A stretch of 41,635 nucleotides of DNA from a virus. Position 1 is the stretch's first letter, and each line of letters opens with the position of its first letter. A program made the translations under genes and the position numbers. The stretch spans positions 1-41,635 of IMG/VR virus record IMGVR_UViG_3300042326_001608; one strand, written 5' to 3'. Shown here one piece after another: positions 17,173 through 24,902 of the stretch. The notes under the pieces were generated by a model that worked only from the letters and a program-made list of their open reading frames with translations, was not told the origin of the DNA and did no database searches.

Positions 17173-18100
17173 AGAACTTGGCGGGCGAGTTCAACATCTT
17201 CGTCGCCTTGTAGATCGGAATGTAAAGACTTGGTCGGCGTTCAATCCGTCAATCGCTGTTGATGACAAGGGCAACTACTGCGTAGCAATTCGCTCGAGCA
17301 ACTACGTCATTCTTGGACATGGCGAGCTGTTTGTAACTACTGGTGGACCAATTCGCAATCAGGTTTGGTTTGCGAAGCTAAATGATGATTTGAAAATTGA
17401 AGACGAGAACCTTTGGAAAGTCAATTTTTCCGCTGCGGCTATTGATGTAAAAGGAGAAGTCGTCAGAGGAGTCGAAGACCCTAAGCTTGTGTGGAGGGAA
17501 GGTTGGGTGTTCATGGGTGTGTTCCTGGAAAGGAATGTGCCCGTTGCGCGGAACTGCGTTTGCTACATGGACAAGAGTGCAAAAAGCGTTACTCGAGTTG
17601 ACATACTTCCTGGTATTGAAACTAAGAAGCCAGAGAAAAACTGGATGACCTGCGCAAAGCAACCAAAGAACTTTGACTATGTTTATGATGGAAATGCTGT
17701 TGTAATTGGCGACAGAGTAATTCATCGCCTACGTGACAATCCACATCTCAATAAGTTGCGCGGCAATGGCCAACTACTTGAATACAGCAACGGCACGTAC
17801 ATCGGATTGATGCACTCACTTGAAATCAATCGGTACACTAAATTCTCGTCAACAACATTTGGAATGCTTGAGTATGTTCATAAGACCTATTCGCATTACT
17901 TCGTGCGATTTGACGAAGATGGGTGGATTATTGAGATCAGCGCGCCGTTTTGCTTTGAAGCTCCAGGTATTGAGTTTGCAAATGGAATAGTTGAACGAGG
18001 CGACGAATACGTGATTTCATACGGAAGAGAAGATGTTTCAGCGCATTTAGGGATAATTGACAAGAAAATCGTTAGTCGGTTGATGAAATCAGTTGACTAA
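17156..18100 (+). CDS. Five-bladed beta-propeller glycosidase-like protein (GH43/GH130-related)
   Basis: About 314 residues. The propeller pattern is visible in FNPSIAVDDKGNYCVAIRSS, the GVEDPKLVW motif, and the last blades FANGIVERGDEYVISYGRED followed by SAHLGIID, all reminiscent of GH130-type glycoside phosphorylases or hydrolases. The start is uncertain: the frame is open upstream inside the methyltransferase gene, and TTG at 17156 (or CTG at 17153) gives a 17-base overlap without a clear ribosome site. It could trim or rearrange a host or viral glycan. Coupled to the methyltransferase gene. Family assignment is by fold pattern; activity is not certain. Confidence 0.65.
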   Translation: MDSTLEELGGRVQHLRRLVDRNVKTWSAFNPSIAVDDKGNYCVAIRSSNYVILGHGELFVTTGGPIRNQVWFAKLNDDLKIEDENLWKVNFSAAAIDVKGEVVRGVEDPKLVWREGWVFMGVFLERNVPVARNCVCYMDKSAKSVTRVDILPGIETKKPEKNWMTCAKQPKNFDYVYDGNAVVIGDRVIHRLRDNPHLNKLRGNGQLLEYSNGTYIGLMHSLEINRYTKFSSTTFGMLEYVHKTYSHYFVRFDEDGWIIEISAPFCFEAPGIEFANGIVERGDEYVISYGREDVSAHLGIIDKKIVSRLMKSVD

Positions 18101-18105
18101 GGTTT

Positions 18106-18120
18106 TATAATGAGCATATG
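18106..18120 (+). promoter_or_regulatory. Leaderless promoter (nei)
   Basis: Consensus TATAAT (18106-18111), six bases, then ATG at 18118. Confidence 0.65.
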
Positions 18121-18915
18121 CCAGAAGGACACAGTATAAGACATTTAGCGACGGTTCACTCATATGGATTCCTTGGAACAACTGTTCAAGCAAGTAGTCC
18201 ACAAGGGAGATTTGCCGAAGGCGCCGAGCTCATTAACAATAGAGTAATGACCGACGTGACGTGCAAAGGTAAGCACCTATTCTTTCATTTTGATGACGAC
18301 ATTGTTCATATTCATCTTGGGCTGTATGGCTGGTTTACTACACGAAAGAACAAAGGCCAAGTGGCAAAAGACAGTATTCGTCTTAGAATTACTAACGAAG
18401 AATACGTGTCTGACCTTGTTGGGCCGACTGCTTGCGAGATTTTTGACAAACAAAAGTACATGGGAAAGATGAATAGTCTTGGCCCAGATCCACTTCGTGA
18501 CGACGCAGATCCAGAAGAAGCATGGCAAAAGATCAAAAAGAGCAAGAAGACCGTTGGTCAGCTGTTGATGGACCAATCTGTCATTGCTGGCATAGGAAAC
18601 GTGTACAGAGCTGAGCTTCTATTCCTCTCTAATCAGTCGCCATTTGTTCCAGGTAAGGAATTGCATCGCGACAAGTTTGACTCGCTATGGCGTGACTCAG
18701 TGCGTCTCTTAAAGGTTGGTGCTGAAGACGGTAAGATTAAGACTGTGGCCGAAAGTCACCTAACAAATGATGAGGTAAAACTTCATGGTTGTTCACAAAC
18801 TAGTTATGTCTATAAGCGCACTGGCAATCCTTGCCGTGTCTGTAGCAACACTGTTCAAGCAGACGATATGGGCGGGCGCACGTTGTATTGGTGCCCGAGT
18901 TGCCAGCCGTCATGA
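18118..18915 (+). CDS. nei: Fpg/Nei-family DNA glycosylase
   Basis: A protein of 265 residues. After Met removal the catalytic Pro2-Glu3 lead (MPEGH), Lys52 in GKHLFF is the conserved beta-turn lysine, the helix-two-turn-helix is at about 151-170 (DQSVIAGIGNVYRAELLF) and a C-terminal zinc finger has Cys239, Cys242, Cys259 and Cys262. The set predicts a bifunctional glycosylase/AP lyase that removes oxidised bases. MPEGH and the zinc finger match the actinobacterial Nei2-like branch better than Fpg. A consensus -10 places transcription start at the ATG. Its end overlaps the next gene (ATGA). Confidence 0.93.
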   Translation: MPEGHSIRHLATVHSYGFLGTTVQASSPQGRFAEGAELINNRVMTDVTCKGKHLFFHFDDDIVHIHLGLYGWFTTRKNKGQVAKDSIRLRITNEEYVSDLVGPTACEIFDKQKYMGKMNSLGPDPLRDDADPEEAWQKIKKSKKTVGQLLMDQSVIAGIGNVYRAELLFLSNQSPFVPGKELHRDKFDSLWRDSVRLLKVGAEDGKIKTVAESHLTNDEVKLHGCSQTSYVYKRTGNPCRVCSNTVQADDMGGRTLYWCPSCQPS

Positions 18916-19136
18916 TGGATAAAGATCCACGCTTTGTTCAGAAAATGGATAAGAATACTTTTCTGTACCTTAAAGAACTAGAGTACAAAGTTGAAGACAT
19001 GGGTCGTCAATTAGACGAGCTGCGCGAAGTGCACGCTATGACAAAAGCCATGTACCGACTTGCATTAGATGAATTAGAACAACAAAAAAATAAGTGCCCT
19101 AGATGTTCATTTCAGGGATCTGACTACATTGACTGA
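18912..19136 (+). CDS. Small coiled-coil protein with C-terminal CPRC
   Basis: A protein of about 74 residues from the ATG at 18912, which overlaps the nei stop; an upstream in-frame GTG at 18888 is less likely. The middle is a coiled coil (LYLKELEYKVEDMGRQLDEL, then LALDELEQQ) and the end carries CPRC, half a zinc knuckle, which could be completed by dimerisation. Not recognised. It is cotranslated with nei and ends inside the start of the DUF3039 gene. Confidence 0.6.
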   Translation: MMDKDPRFVQKMDKNTFLYLKELEYKVEDMGRQLDELREVHAMTKAMYRLALDELEQQKNKCPRCSFQGSDYID

Positions 19137-19362
19137 TCTAAAGTACGACACGCCAACTGTGTACAACGACGGCGATCACGACAAGTTTGCACACTACGCT
19201 GAAAAAGACGAGATCACGAAAGCACTTGTTGAGGGAATTCCGATCGTTGCAATCTGCGGAAAAGTGTGGGTGCCTTCTCGAGATCCTAGCGGATTTCCGA
19301 TATGTCCGCAATGTAAAGAAATGTTTGATCAATTATCTTGGTTGAACGATAGCCAAGTATAA
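19129..19362 (+). CDS. DUF3039-family protein
   Basis: A protein of 77 residues from a TTG at 19129 overlapping the previous stop. The core HDKFAHYAEKDEIT, PIVAICGKVWVPSRDP and FPICPQCKEM is the hallmark of DUF3039, a small protein found almost only in Actinobacteria, with two CxxC/CG elements suited to bind zinc. Its function is unknown. Presence in a phage supports an actinobacterial host, from which the gene may have been taken. Confidence 0.8.
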   Translation: MTDLKYDTPTVYNDGDHDKFAHYAEKDEITKALVEGIPIVAICGKVWVPSRDPSGFPICPQCKEMFDQLSWLNDSQV

Positions 19363-19363
19363 T
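19358..19363 (+). promoter_or_regulatory. -10 box before nrdJ
   Basis: TATAAT overlaps the stop of the DUF3039 gene and would give nrdJ a ~35-base leader carrying its GAGG site. No good -35 is seen. Confidence 0.45.
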
Positions 19364-19405
19364 TTCAATTCCTAATCAATCATCTTTGCGAACGAGGTCA
19401 TTTCC

Positions 19406-21454
19406 GTGTCAACATCCATATTTTCTTTCCGCCTAAGCGACGACTTCGTTAGCACGTATCGGGGGCAAAAAGCGCCATTTGGCTACGCTGATGCCGCTGG
19501 AAACTCCGTTGGAGAAATTACGTTTCTTCGCACATATTCGCGGCTAAAGGAAGATGGCACAAAAGAAACATGGGTTGATGTTTGTGAGCGCGTTATCAAC
19601 GGCATGTATTCACTTCAAAAGGATCATTGCAAAGCAAACCGCCTTCCGTGGAATGATGCAAAAGGACAAGCAAGCGCAAAGGAAGCTTTTGATCGCCTGT
19701 TTCAATTGAAGTGGACTCCACCAGGACGTGGCCTTTGGGTCATGGGCACACCGCTTGTCAACGTGCAGCGCAACTCAGCCGCATTGCAAAACTGCGCGTT
19801 TGTATCAACTGCTGAAATGAACAAGAACAATCCAGCTAAACCATTTGCTTTCTTGATGGAAGCATCAATGCTTGGTGTTGGCGTTGGTTTTGATGACAAG
19901 GGTGCAGACAAAGACTTTACAATTTATAAGCCAACTGGCGCACCGCTTAGCTTTAGTATTCCAGACACACGCGAAGGTTGGGTTGAGTCCGTTGCAATGC
20001 TGCTTAACTCGTATTTGAAAGCTGATCAGTTGCCTGTAAACTTTGATTACAGCGAAGTTCGCCCGGCAGGAACACCAATCAAAACATTCGGTGGAACCGC
20101 GGCAGGGCACGAGCCGCTTGAAAAGCTTCACAACCATATCCATCGCATCTTTTTTGATCGTGCTGGCGATAAGCTTACACGTGTTGACATTGCTGACATT
20201 GGAAACTTAATTGGAGTTTGCGTAGTTTCTGGCAACGTCCGTCGTTCGGCTGAGTTGCTGCTTGGTCGCCTTGATGACCAAGACTTCTTAAACCTTAAGA
20301 ATTCAGAAAAGTTTCCTGAGCGAAACTCGTATGACCCAACAGCGCCGGGTTGGGGTTGGATGTCCAATAACTCTGTAGCAACATCAGTTGGTGCAGACTT
20401 GTCACCAATCATTGAAGGCATCGCTTTGAACGGCGAACCTGGTGTTATTTGGATGGACATGTCGCGTAAGTATGGTCGCCTTGCCGATCCAGCAAACAAC
20501 AAAGATCACCGTGTTGCTGGCTACAACCCGTGTGCTGAGCAGTCACTTGAGTCTTATGAATGTTGCACGTTGGTTGAAACATACCTCGGCCGACACGAGA
20601 ATCTTGAAGACTACAAGCGCACTTTGAAGTTTGCATATCTCTACGCTAAGACCGTTACGCTTTTGCCAACGCACTGGGAAGAGACGAACGCAATTATGCA
20701 GCGCAACCGCCGCATTGGAACCTCAATGTCTGGCGTTGCTGACTTTGCAGATAACAATGGACTACCAACACTTCGTGATTGGATGGATCAGGGTTACGGC
20801 GTTATTCGTGAATATGACAACATCTATTCTGAGTGGTTGGGTATCCGCGAGTCAATCAAGATGACAACAGTAAAGCCTTCAGGTACTGTTTCAATCTTGG
20901 CTGGTGAGTCGCCAGGAGTTCACTGGACACCAGGTGGAAAGTTCTTTAACCGCGCTATTCGCTTTGCGAATGAAGATCCAATGTTGCCACTGTTCAAGAT
21001 GGCTAACTACCGCGTTGAACCAGCATCTGAGTCGCCAGATACAACAAGCGTTGTTTTCTTTCCAATCAAGTCAAAGGCAGCTCGAGCAGAAAAAGATGTA
21101 ACCATCTTTGAAAAGATGTCATTGGCTGCTGCAGCACAGCGCTACTGGTCAGACAACTCTGTATCCGTAACAATTTCGTTCAACGCTGAAACAGAAGCAG
21201 AGCACGTTGGAACCGTACTTCACATGTATGACGGGCAGCTTAAGACTGTTTCGTTCTTGCCGAGCGGCAACATGACATACCCGCAGATGCCGTATACTCA
21301 GATTACTCAAGAAGAATACAACAAAGCAACAGTTGCGTTGTTTCCAATTGACTTTACAGGTGTGTACGGTGGACTTGCTGCAGACGCTATTGGCGAAGCG
21401 TATTGCACAACGGACGCTTGTGAGATTAAGTTCATTAAGGAAAACAACAAGTAA
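19406..21454 (+). CDS. nrdJ: Adenosylcobalamin-dependent ribonucleoside-triphosphate reductase (class II, monomeric)
   Basis: A protein of 682 residues. It aligns by motif with the Lactobacillus leichmannii enzyme: Cys130 (first active-site Cys, LQNCAF), Cys376 and Glu378 in NPCAEQS, Cys387 in YECCTLV with the same 11-residue spacing, and the C-terminal shuttle pair Cys667/Cys672. An N-terminal ATP cone is not seen. It reduces NTPs to dNTPs with B12 coenzyme, independently of O2, supplying phage DNA synthesis. The GTG start has GAGG eight bases upstream. The stop overlaps the start of a small zinc-type protein. No intein or break is seen. Confidence 0.95.
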   Translation: MSTSIFSFRLSDDFVSTYRGQKAPFGYADAAGNSVGEITFLRTYSRLKEDGTKETWVDVCERVINGMYSLQKDHCKANRLPWNDAKGQASAKEAFDRLFQLKWTPPGRGLWVMGTPLVNVQRNSAALQNCAFVSTAEMNKNNPAKPFAFLMEASMLGVGVGFDDKGADKDFTIYKPTGAPLSFSIPDTREGWVESVAMLLNSYLKADQLPVNFDYSEVRPAGTPIKTFGGTAAGHEPLEKLHNHIHRIFFDRAGDKLTRVDIADIGNLIGVCVVSGNVRRSAELLLGRLDDQDFLNLKNSEKFPERNSYDPTAPGWGWMSNNSVATSVGADLSPIIEGIALNGEPGVIWMDMSRKYGRLADPANNKDHRVAGYNPCAEQSLESYECCTLVETYLGRHENLEDYKRTLKFAYLYAKTVTLLPTHWEETNAIMQRNRRIGTSMSGVADFADNNGLPTLRDWMDQGYGVIREYDNIYSEWLGIRESIKMTTVKPSGTVSILAGESPGVHWTPGGKFFNRAIRFANEDPMLPLFKMANYRVEPASESPDTTSVVFFPIKSKAARAEKDVTIFEKMSLAAAAQRYWSDNSVSVTISFNAETEAEHVGTVLHMYDGQLKTVSFLPSGNMTYPQMPYTQITQEEYNKATVALFPIDFTGVYGGLAADAIGEAYCTTDACEIKFIKENNK

Positions 21455-21615
21455 TGGGCGATACAGCAGTTGTTCATCTGTCTAAGGCAAGTTCTGGGCT
21501 TAGCTTTTATTCAACTGCCTGTGGACTAACTGACGACTCGCTTTGGGTGTCAATTGGTAAGCAGCACGTTACGTGTCAAGAGTGCTTAAAGGCCACTAAA
21601 ACACAGAAAAAGTAA
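21454..21615 (+). CDS. Small Cys-motif (zinc-knuckle-like) protein
   Basis: A protein of 53 residues beginning at the TAATG overlap with nrdJ. The pattern TACG then VTCQECLK (CG...CxxC) is that of small actinophage zinc proteins with unknown role. Coupling to nrdJ suggests shared expression. Too short for standard gene finders. Confidence 0.6.
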   Translation: MGDTAVVHLSKASSGLSFYSTACGLTDDSLWVSIGKQHVTCQECLKATKTQKK

Positions 21616-21621
21616 AGCTTT

Positions 21622-22620
21622 ATGGCACACAAAGCTACACCAGACTTGCTTAACTACGGTGCTACATATGACAGGGTTGTCGCTGAAGACGACCCAAACG
21701 GAGTTATGTACACTTTTGAGAATGTAATTCTTGGTGGCACGACTGCAGATGAAAACACAATATGTTTGAATGGAACATACGTAATTTTCACTGGTGTGCC
21801 GCATTACTTTCATTTTCTTAAAGAGTATCTTTCAGTCTTTTTACATACAAGAAGAACTAAAGATAAAGACGCTAAATACTTGTGGATTGATCATGAACAC
21901 TTTTTCTTTCCCAAGTACCAAAACATGAAGCCAGTCCATGATCTTGTGTTTAGCATGATGAAAAGCTTTGATGGAATTAGGCTAAAAGACACCGATCTTA
22001 AAAACACTGTTGTTCTTATTGAAAAGCTCGTCGTAATGTATGACAGCCAAATGATCATAGCAAACACACATTTCCCTAGACACGACTATGGAATGACTCC
22101 TACGCTAAATCTAGAGCTTAGAGAGTTCTTTAGCCAGTACGCAATTGAAGACACGTCGCTGCCTAAAAAGATATTTTTGACAAGAAAAATTGTTAGTGAA
22201 GAATTGCCAAAACATCCAGACTACGCAAGCACTGGACAAAAGTGGAAAAAAGATCAAATAAAATTACGCTGGAATGAGCCCTGGGTTGAGGACGCAATTG
22301 AAGACTACTTTATGTCGCAAGGGTACGCAGTTGTTCAGCCTTCTGGAATATCAATGCAAGATCAGATTAGACTTTTCTATAATGCAGAACATGTCGCTGG
22401 GCTGCTTGGTACCGCGTTTTACAATGGAATCTTTTCAAAGCCTGGCACACAGTTTACTGCAATAAGAACAACTCCTGCGTATTGGTACAACTTTGAAGGC
22501 GACATACATAGTGTTATTGACACTCCGTTTTCATACATAAACTTATACAACAAGGTCTCGTATCCGCAAGTACAGATGATGCTTAAGAGCGAGGTCTACA
22601 CTAAGAAAATTGCAATTTAG
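21622..22620 (+). CDS. Glycosyltransferase, GT61/DUF563-like
   Basis: A protein of 332 residues. The C-terminal half has the GT61 order of motifs: KKIFLTRK, then EDAIEDYFMSQGYAVVQPSG, SMQDQIRLFYNAEHVAG, LLGTAFYNGIFSKPGTQF. The N-terminal half (YVIFTGVPHYFHFLKEYL, then LWIDHEHFFF) matches the preceding fold of that family. GT61 enzymes transfer pentoses or GlcNAc to proteins or polysaccharides. In this phage it could decorate fibres or host surface glycans. The gene follows the small zinc gene by six bases and shares its transcript. Confidence 0.75.
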   Translation: MAHKATPDLLNYGATYDRVVAEDDPNGVMYTFENVILGGTTADENTICLNGTYVIFTGVPHYFHFLKEYLSVFLHTRRTKDKDAKYLWIDHEHFFFPKYQNMKPVHDLVFSMMKSFDGIRLKDTDLKNTVVLIEKLVVMYDSQMIIANTHFPRHDYGMTPTLNLELREFFSQYAIEDTSLPKKIFLTRKIVSEELPKHPDYASTGQKWKKDQIKLRWNEPWVEDAIEDYFMSQGYAVVQPSGISMQDQIRLFYNAEHVAGLLGTAFYNGIFSKPGTQFTAIRTTPAYWYNFEGDIHSVIDTPFSYINLYNKVSYPQVQMMLKSEVYTKKIAI

Positions 22621-22660
22621 TTGCTGTATTTGGCTTCTAGTCGCCGTTTCCGTATAAATA

Positions 22661-22675
22661 TAGAATTAGGCTATG
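22661..22675 (+). promoter_or_regulatory. Leaderless promoter (holin-like gene)
   Basis: TAGAAT (22661-22666), six bases, then ATG at 22673; no ribosome-binding site. Confidence 0.55.
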
Positions 22676-22933
22676 GAACAGCTTAAGCATATTCTTTTGC
22701 GTATTTTGGCGACATTCGCTGCGTCTGGTCTTGGTGTTATCGGCGCTGGCGCAATTGCCGGTGTCCCAATGATAACTGCGATCTTTATGGCTGGCATCGG
22801 TGGAGTTGCATCAGTCATTGAAGGATTGTCTCGTGCGTACCTTGACGATGGAAAATTGACAAAGGAAGAAATTGACGCGGTGTTTACAAAAGCAAAAGTT
22901 GATGCAAAAAAAGAACCAAAGTCTGAGGCGTAG
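22673..22933 (+). CDS. Holin-like membrane protein
   Basis: A protein of 86 residues. Two hydrophobic helices (ILATFAASGLGVIGAGAIAG and ITAIFMAGIGGVASVIEGL) are joined by a short turn and followed by a charged C-terminal tail (KLTKEEIDAVFTKAKVD, then a Lys/Glu-rich end), as in r1t-type and other two-helix holins. It lies far from the M15 endolysin, but next to another small membrane gene. Function is inferred from topology only. Its leaderless promoter separates it from the glycosyltransferase gene. Confidence 0.6.
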   Translation: MEQLKHILLRILATFAASGLGVIGAGAIAGVPMITAIFMAGIGGVASVIEGLSRAYLDDGKLTKEEIDAVFTKAKVDAKKEPKSEA

Positions 22934-23177
22934 TCTCAAAACGGTTGGTATAGTCATTGTTGTAATACTCATTGTCTTTGACATCAAACGAATTAAGAGG
23001 ATTATGACACAAGTCATTGAAGAAGTTGCTGAAAAACTACAACTAACCGCTGGCATCAAAATGATTGATGACACTCTCTACTCAATAGTTTCAAAGAACA
23101 TAGTTGCAACTTCCGAGATAACTGACACTCTTCTTGACATTCGCCAAATTATTTTGGCAAATATTGGTGACAATTAA
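22902..23177 (+). CDS. Single-pass membrane protein
   Basis: About 91 residues if begun at the ATG at 22902, which overlaps the holin-like gene by 32 bases in another frame; ATGs at 22872 and 23004 are alternatives. A basic N-terminus (KKNQSLRRSLK) precedes one strong transmembrane helix (TVGIVIVVILIVFDI) and a long amphipathic cytoplasmic or external tail (IEEVAEKLQLTAGIKMIDD and beyond). The holin-like neighbour and topology suggest a lysis accessory (antiholin or i-spanin-like), but nothing proves it. Confidence 0.5.
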   Translation: MQKKNQSLRRSLKTVGIVIVVILIVFDIKRIKRIMTQVIEEVAEKLQLTAGIKMIDDTLYSIVSKNIVATSEITDTLLDIRQIILANIGDN

Positions 23178-23215
23178 GACTTTGTAGACACGGGCGTGAT
23201 ACGGTTAGGCCCGTT

Positions 23216-23575
23216 ATGAACAACACATCTTGGTTTTCAGACGCCGCATGCCACGGCAAAACTTATTACTTTTTTGGTCACCACGCAGAAAGACCTGAAG
23301 CAAAAGAAAAAAGAGAAAAGCGAGCAAAACTAGTCTGCGCGGAATGTCCAGTTATTTCTCAGTGCCGTGACTACGCCAGGGTAAACGGCGAGCATGGTTT
23401 TTGGGGTGGCGAGTCCGAGGACGAGCGATTTGAACTTGGGTTCATCACAGATCCAACGCTTCAACGCCGTCAGCGTGCTAGAGAGCGCCGACGAGTTGAT
23501 AGAGAAGAGCGTGAAAAAACAAATACGGTGGGAGTGGTTGGTCGGCCTAAGACCAATAAAACAACTACGAGCTAG
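23216..23575 (+). CDS. WhiB-family iron-sulfur transcription regulator
   Basis: A protein of 119 residues. The four [4Fe-4S] ligands are Cys12, Cys41, Cys44 and Cys50 (C-x28-C-x2-C-x5-C), followed by the signature turn GFWGG (61-65) that binds the sigma-factor region 4. The Arg-rich C-terminus ends in VVGRPKTNK, close to the AT-hook core GRP seen in WhiB7. WhiB proteins occur only in Actinobacteria and their phages, where they can steer host promoters. No ribosome site is clear; a TACGGT box lies ten bases before the ATG. It converges with the next minus-strand gene (10-base overlap). Confidence 0.9.
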   Translation: MNNTSWFSDAACHGKTYYFFGHHAERPEAKEKREKRAKLVCAECPVISQCRDYARVNGEHGFWGGESEDERFELGFITDPTLQRRQRARERRRVDREEREKTNTVGVVGRPKTNKTTTS

Positions 23576-23726
23576 AGTCTTTATGCTCGTCTAGGATCTT
23601 TCCGCACATGTTGCAGAACATTACGCCTGACTTTCTACCTCCTAGGTATGTTTGCCAGTTTTCACAGCGGTGTGGAATGTATCCTGACTTAAACCAGTAC
23701 CACACGTGCCTAATTCTGTCGAGCAT
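23565..23726 (-). CDS. Small CxxC protein
   Basis: A protein of 53 residues from the ATG at 23726, overlapping the upstream mini-gene by 17 bases. Features are an aromatic basic segment (IRHVWYWFKSGYIPHRC) and FCNMCGK, a half zinc ribbon. Not recognised. A longer in-frame extension to 23831 runs through the neighbouring gene and is less likely. Last gene of the 24876-to-23565 cassette, convergent with whiB. Confidence 0.5.
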   Translation of the reverse strand: MLDRIRHVWYWFKSGYIPHRCENWQTYLGGRKSGVMFCNMCGKILDEHKDSSS

Positions 23727-23859
23727 GCTCGTACTGATCATAGTCATAGTTGCAACTGCAAGACTCGCAATGGCTTTGTAAGTCTGGGCGGACAACCCAC
23801 ATGGCAATAGCATACCCAAATGTTGCGCCAAGCACAGCGGAAAGCACAGTCATTGTCAT
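23710..23859 (-). CDS. Small membrane protein with Cys cluster
   Basis: A protein of 49 residues. One transmembrane helix (TVLSAVLGATFGYAIAMWVV) is followed by a short tail with HCESCSCNYDYD, three closely set cysteines. The ATG at 23859 forms an ATGA overlap with the upstream gene stop, a strong coupling sign. Not recognised; metal or redox function of the cysteines is possible. Confidence 0.5.
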   Translation of the reverse strand: MTMTVLSAVLGATFGYAIAMWVVRPDLQSHCESCSCNYDYDQYEHARQN

Positions 23860-24026
23860 TTCTTTTTCCTCTTTTTCTTGCTCAATTTATCTATTTCATC
23901 TGCAACTTCACGGAGGAAGCTTGGGTATATTTTTACTTGAACTTTTGCTTGTGTAGTTTCAACATGCTCAAGTAAATCAGCAAGTACTCGCAACGCTTCT
24001 TGTGTAGTTTCTTTTTCGTGCTTCAT
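23856..24026 (-). CDS. Small helical protein with Lys-rich end
   Basis: A protein of 56 residues linked by ATGA overlaps to both neighbours. It predicts two helices (EALRVLADLLEHVETTQAK, then SFLREVADEIDKLSKK) and ends in a run of Lys/Arg. Not recognised. Codon pattern and the double overlap support a real gene. Confidence 0.55.
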   Translation of the reverse strand: MKHEKETTQEALRVLADLLEHVETTQAKVQVKIYPSFLREVADEIDKLSKKKRKKK

Positions 24027-24397
24027 GCTGTTGCTTTCTCCATATTTGATAGCCGCGCCTTGTTTGCCTTTGGTAGCCCTACTTTTCCAGCCGAACGAGC
24101 TCTGTCCGCCATAGCTTCATGATCTGACCTGACTCGGTGGGAACCAATATGCGCCAGTGCTGTAATTCCTAGTTCTGTGATCTTGTATTTTGCACGTGAA
24201 AGCTCACCAACTTGCAGCAAGTAGCCGTGCTTTACGAGAGACTTAAAACTTTTGCCGACGTCTTCAATGAGCTTTACATTATGCTGCTGAAACTCCCTGT
24301 ACTTGTCCGCTGTGAACCAGTCTTTTTGTGTCTTTGCGTAGCAAAGAACAATGTAAGTTTTGCTTTTGTAGTTTACATTTTGAGCATGAGTTGTCAT
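24023..24397 (-). CDS. Winged-helix-like protein
   Basis: A protein of 124 residues. The middle (DVGKSFKSLVKHGYLLQVGE, then RAKYKITELGITAL) has the helix, wing and strand order of winged-helix DNA-binding domains; the C-terminal ~35 residues are basic and probably unstructured (RSDHEAMADRARSAGKVG). The ATG has AGGAAAG upstream. Part of the minus-strand cassette after the tandem-HTH gene; may regulate that cassette. Confidence 0.55.
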   Translation of the reverse strand: MTTHAQNVNYKSKTYIVLCYAKTQKDWFTADKYREFQQHNVKLIEDVGKSFKSLVKHGYLLQVGELSRAKYKITELGITALAHIGSHRVRSDHEAMADRARSAGKVGLPKANKARLSNMEKATA

Positions 24398-24402
24398 TAG
24401 TG

Positions 24403-24876
24403 CTACTTTCCTGTGGCTATGCGCTTTTGATGACGTTGAACTGCGTAGTACAGCGGAGACGCATTCTTGATGCCAAGACCCTGCGCTATCTTCCCTAGTG
24501 ATACTCCGTTCTGTAAATACTCAGTTGCTAATTGCGCGTGATACTGGCGTGTCCCAGCGGCCTTAGCGCGCTTGACTCGAGCGACTGCGTCATCAGTTTC
24601 TTGTTGAGTTGAGGTGCTGTGCTTACGGCCACCAGATGTAATGATCACAGTAGAAAGAAATACTCTGCGTCGGATACCTGAATAAGCAACGCCTAGCTCT
24701 TTCGCAAGCGCAACGAGGTTTCCACCTTGCTCGTGGTACTCGCGCAGTTGCGCAGTGTATTGACGGCTAATCTCATGATTTGGCGTGTCTTGTGTACGTG
24801 AACCGCAGGCTTTTCTTGCTGATTCAACCATTGGCTTTAATTTTTCCGCGTAGACCGCGGTTAGTTCCTCTGTCAT
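24403..24876 (-). CDS. Tandem helix-turn-helix protein
   Basis: About 157 residues from the ATG at 24876, chosen because AAGGAGAG lies five bases upstream; an in-frame ATG at 24909 overlaps the -10 box. Two related segments are seen: RQYTAQLREYHEQGGNLVAL with AKELGVAYSGIRRR, and RQYHAQLATEYLQNGVSLGK with IAQGLGIKNASPLYYAVQRH. Each looks like a helix-turn-helix preceded by a long helix. The divergent promoter region carries an inverted repeat (24903-24935), a natural operator for this protein. Regulator role is inferred. Confidence 0.6.
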   Translation of the reverse strand: MTEELTAVYAEKLKPMVESARKACGSRTQDTPNHEISRQYTAQLREYHEQGGNLVALAKELGVAYSGIRRRVFLSTVIITSGGRKHSTSTQQETDDAVARVKRAKAAGTRQYHAQLATEYLQNGVSLGKIAQGLGIKNASPLYYAVQRHQKRIATGK

Positions 24877-24902
24877 GTCTCTCCTTGTTGTATGTCCTTC
24901 GG

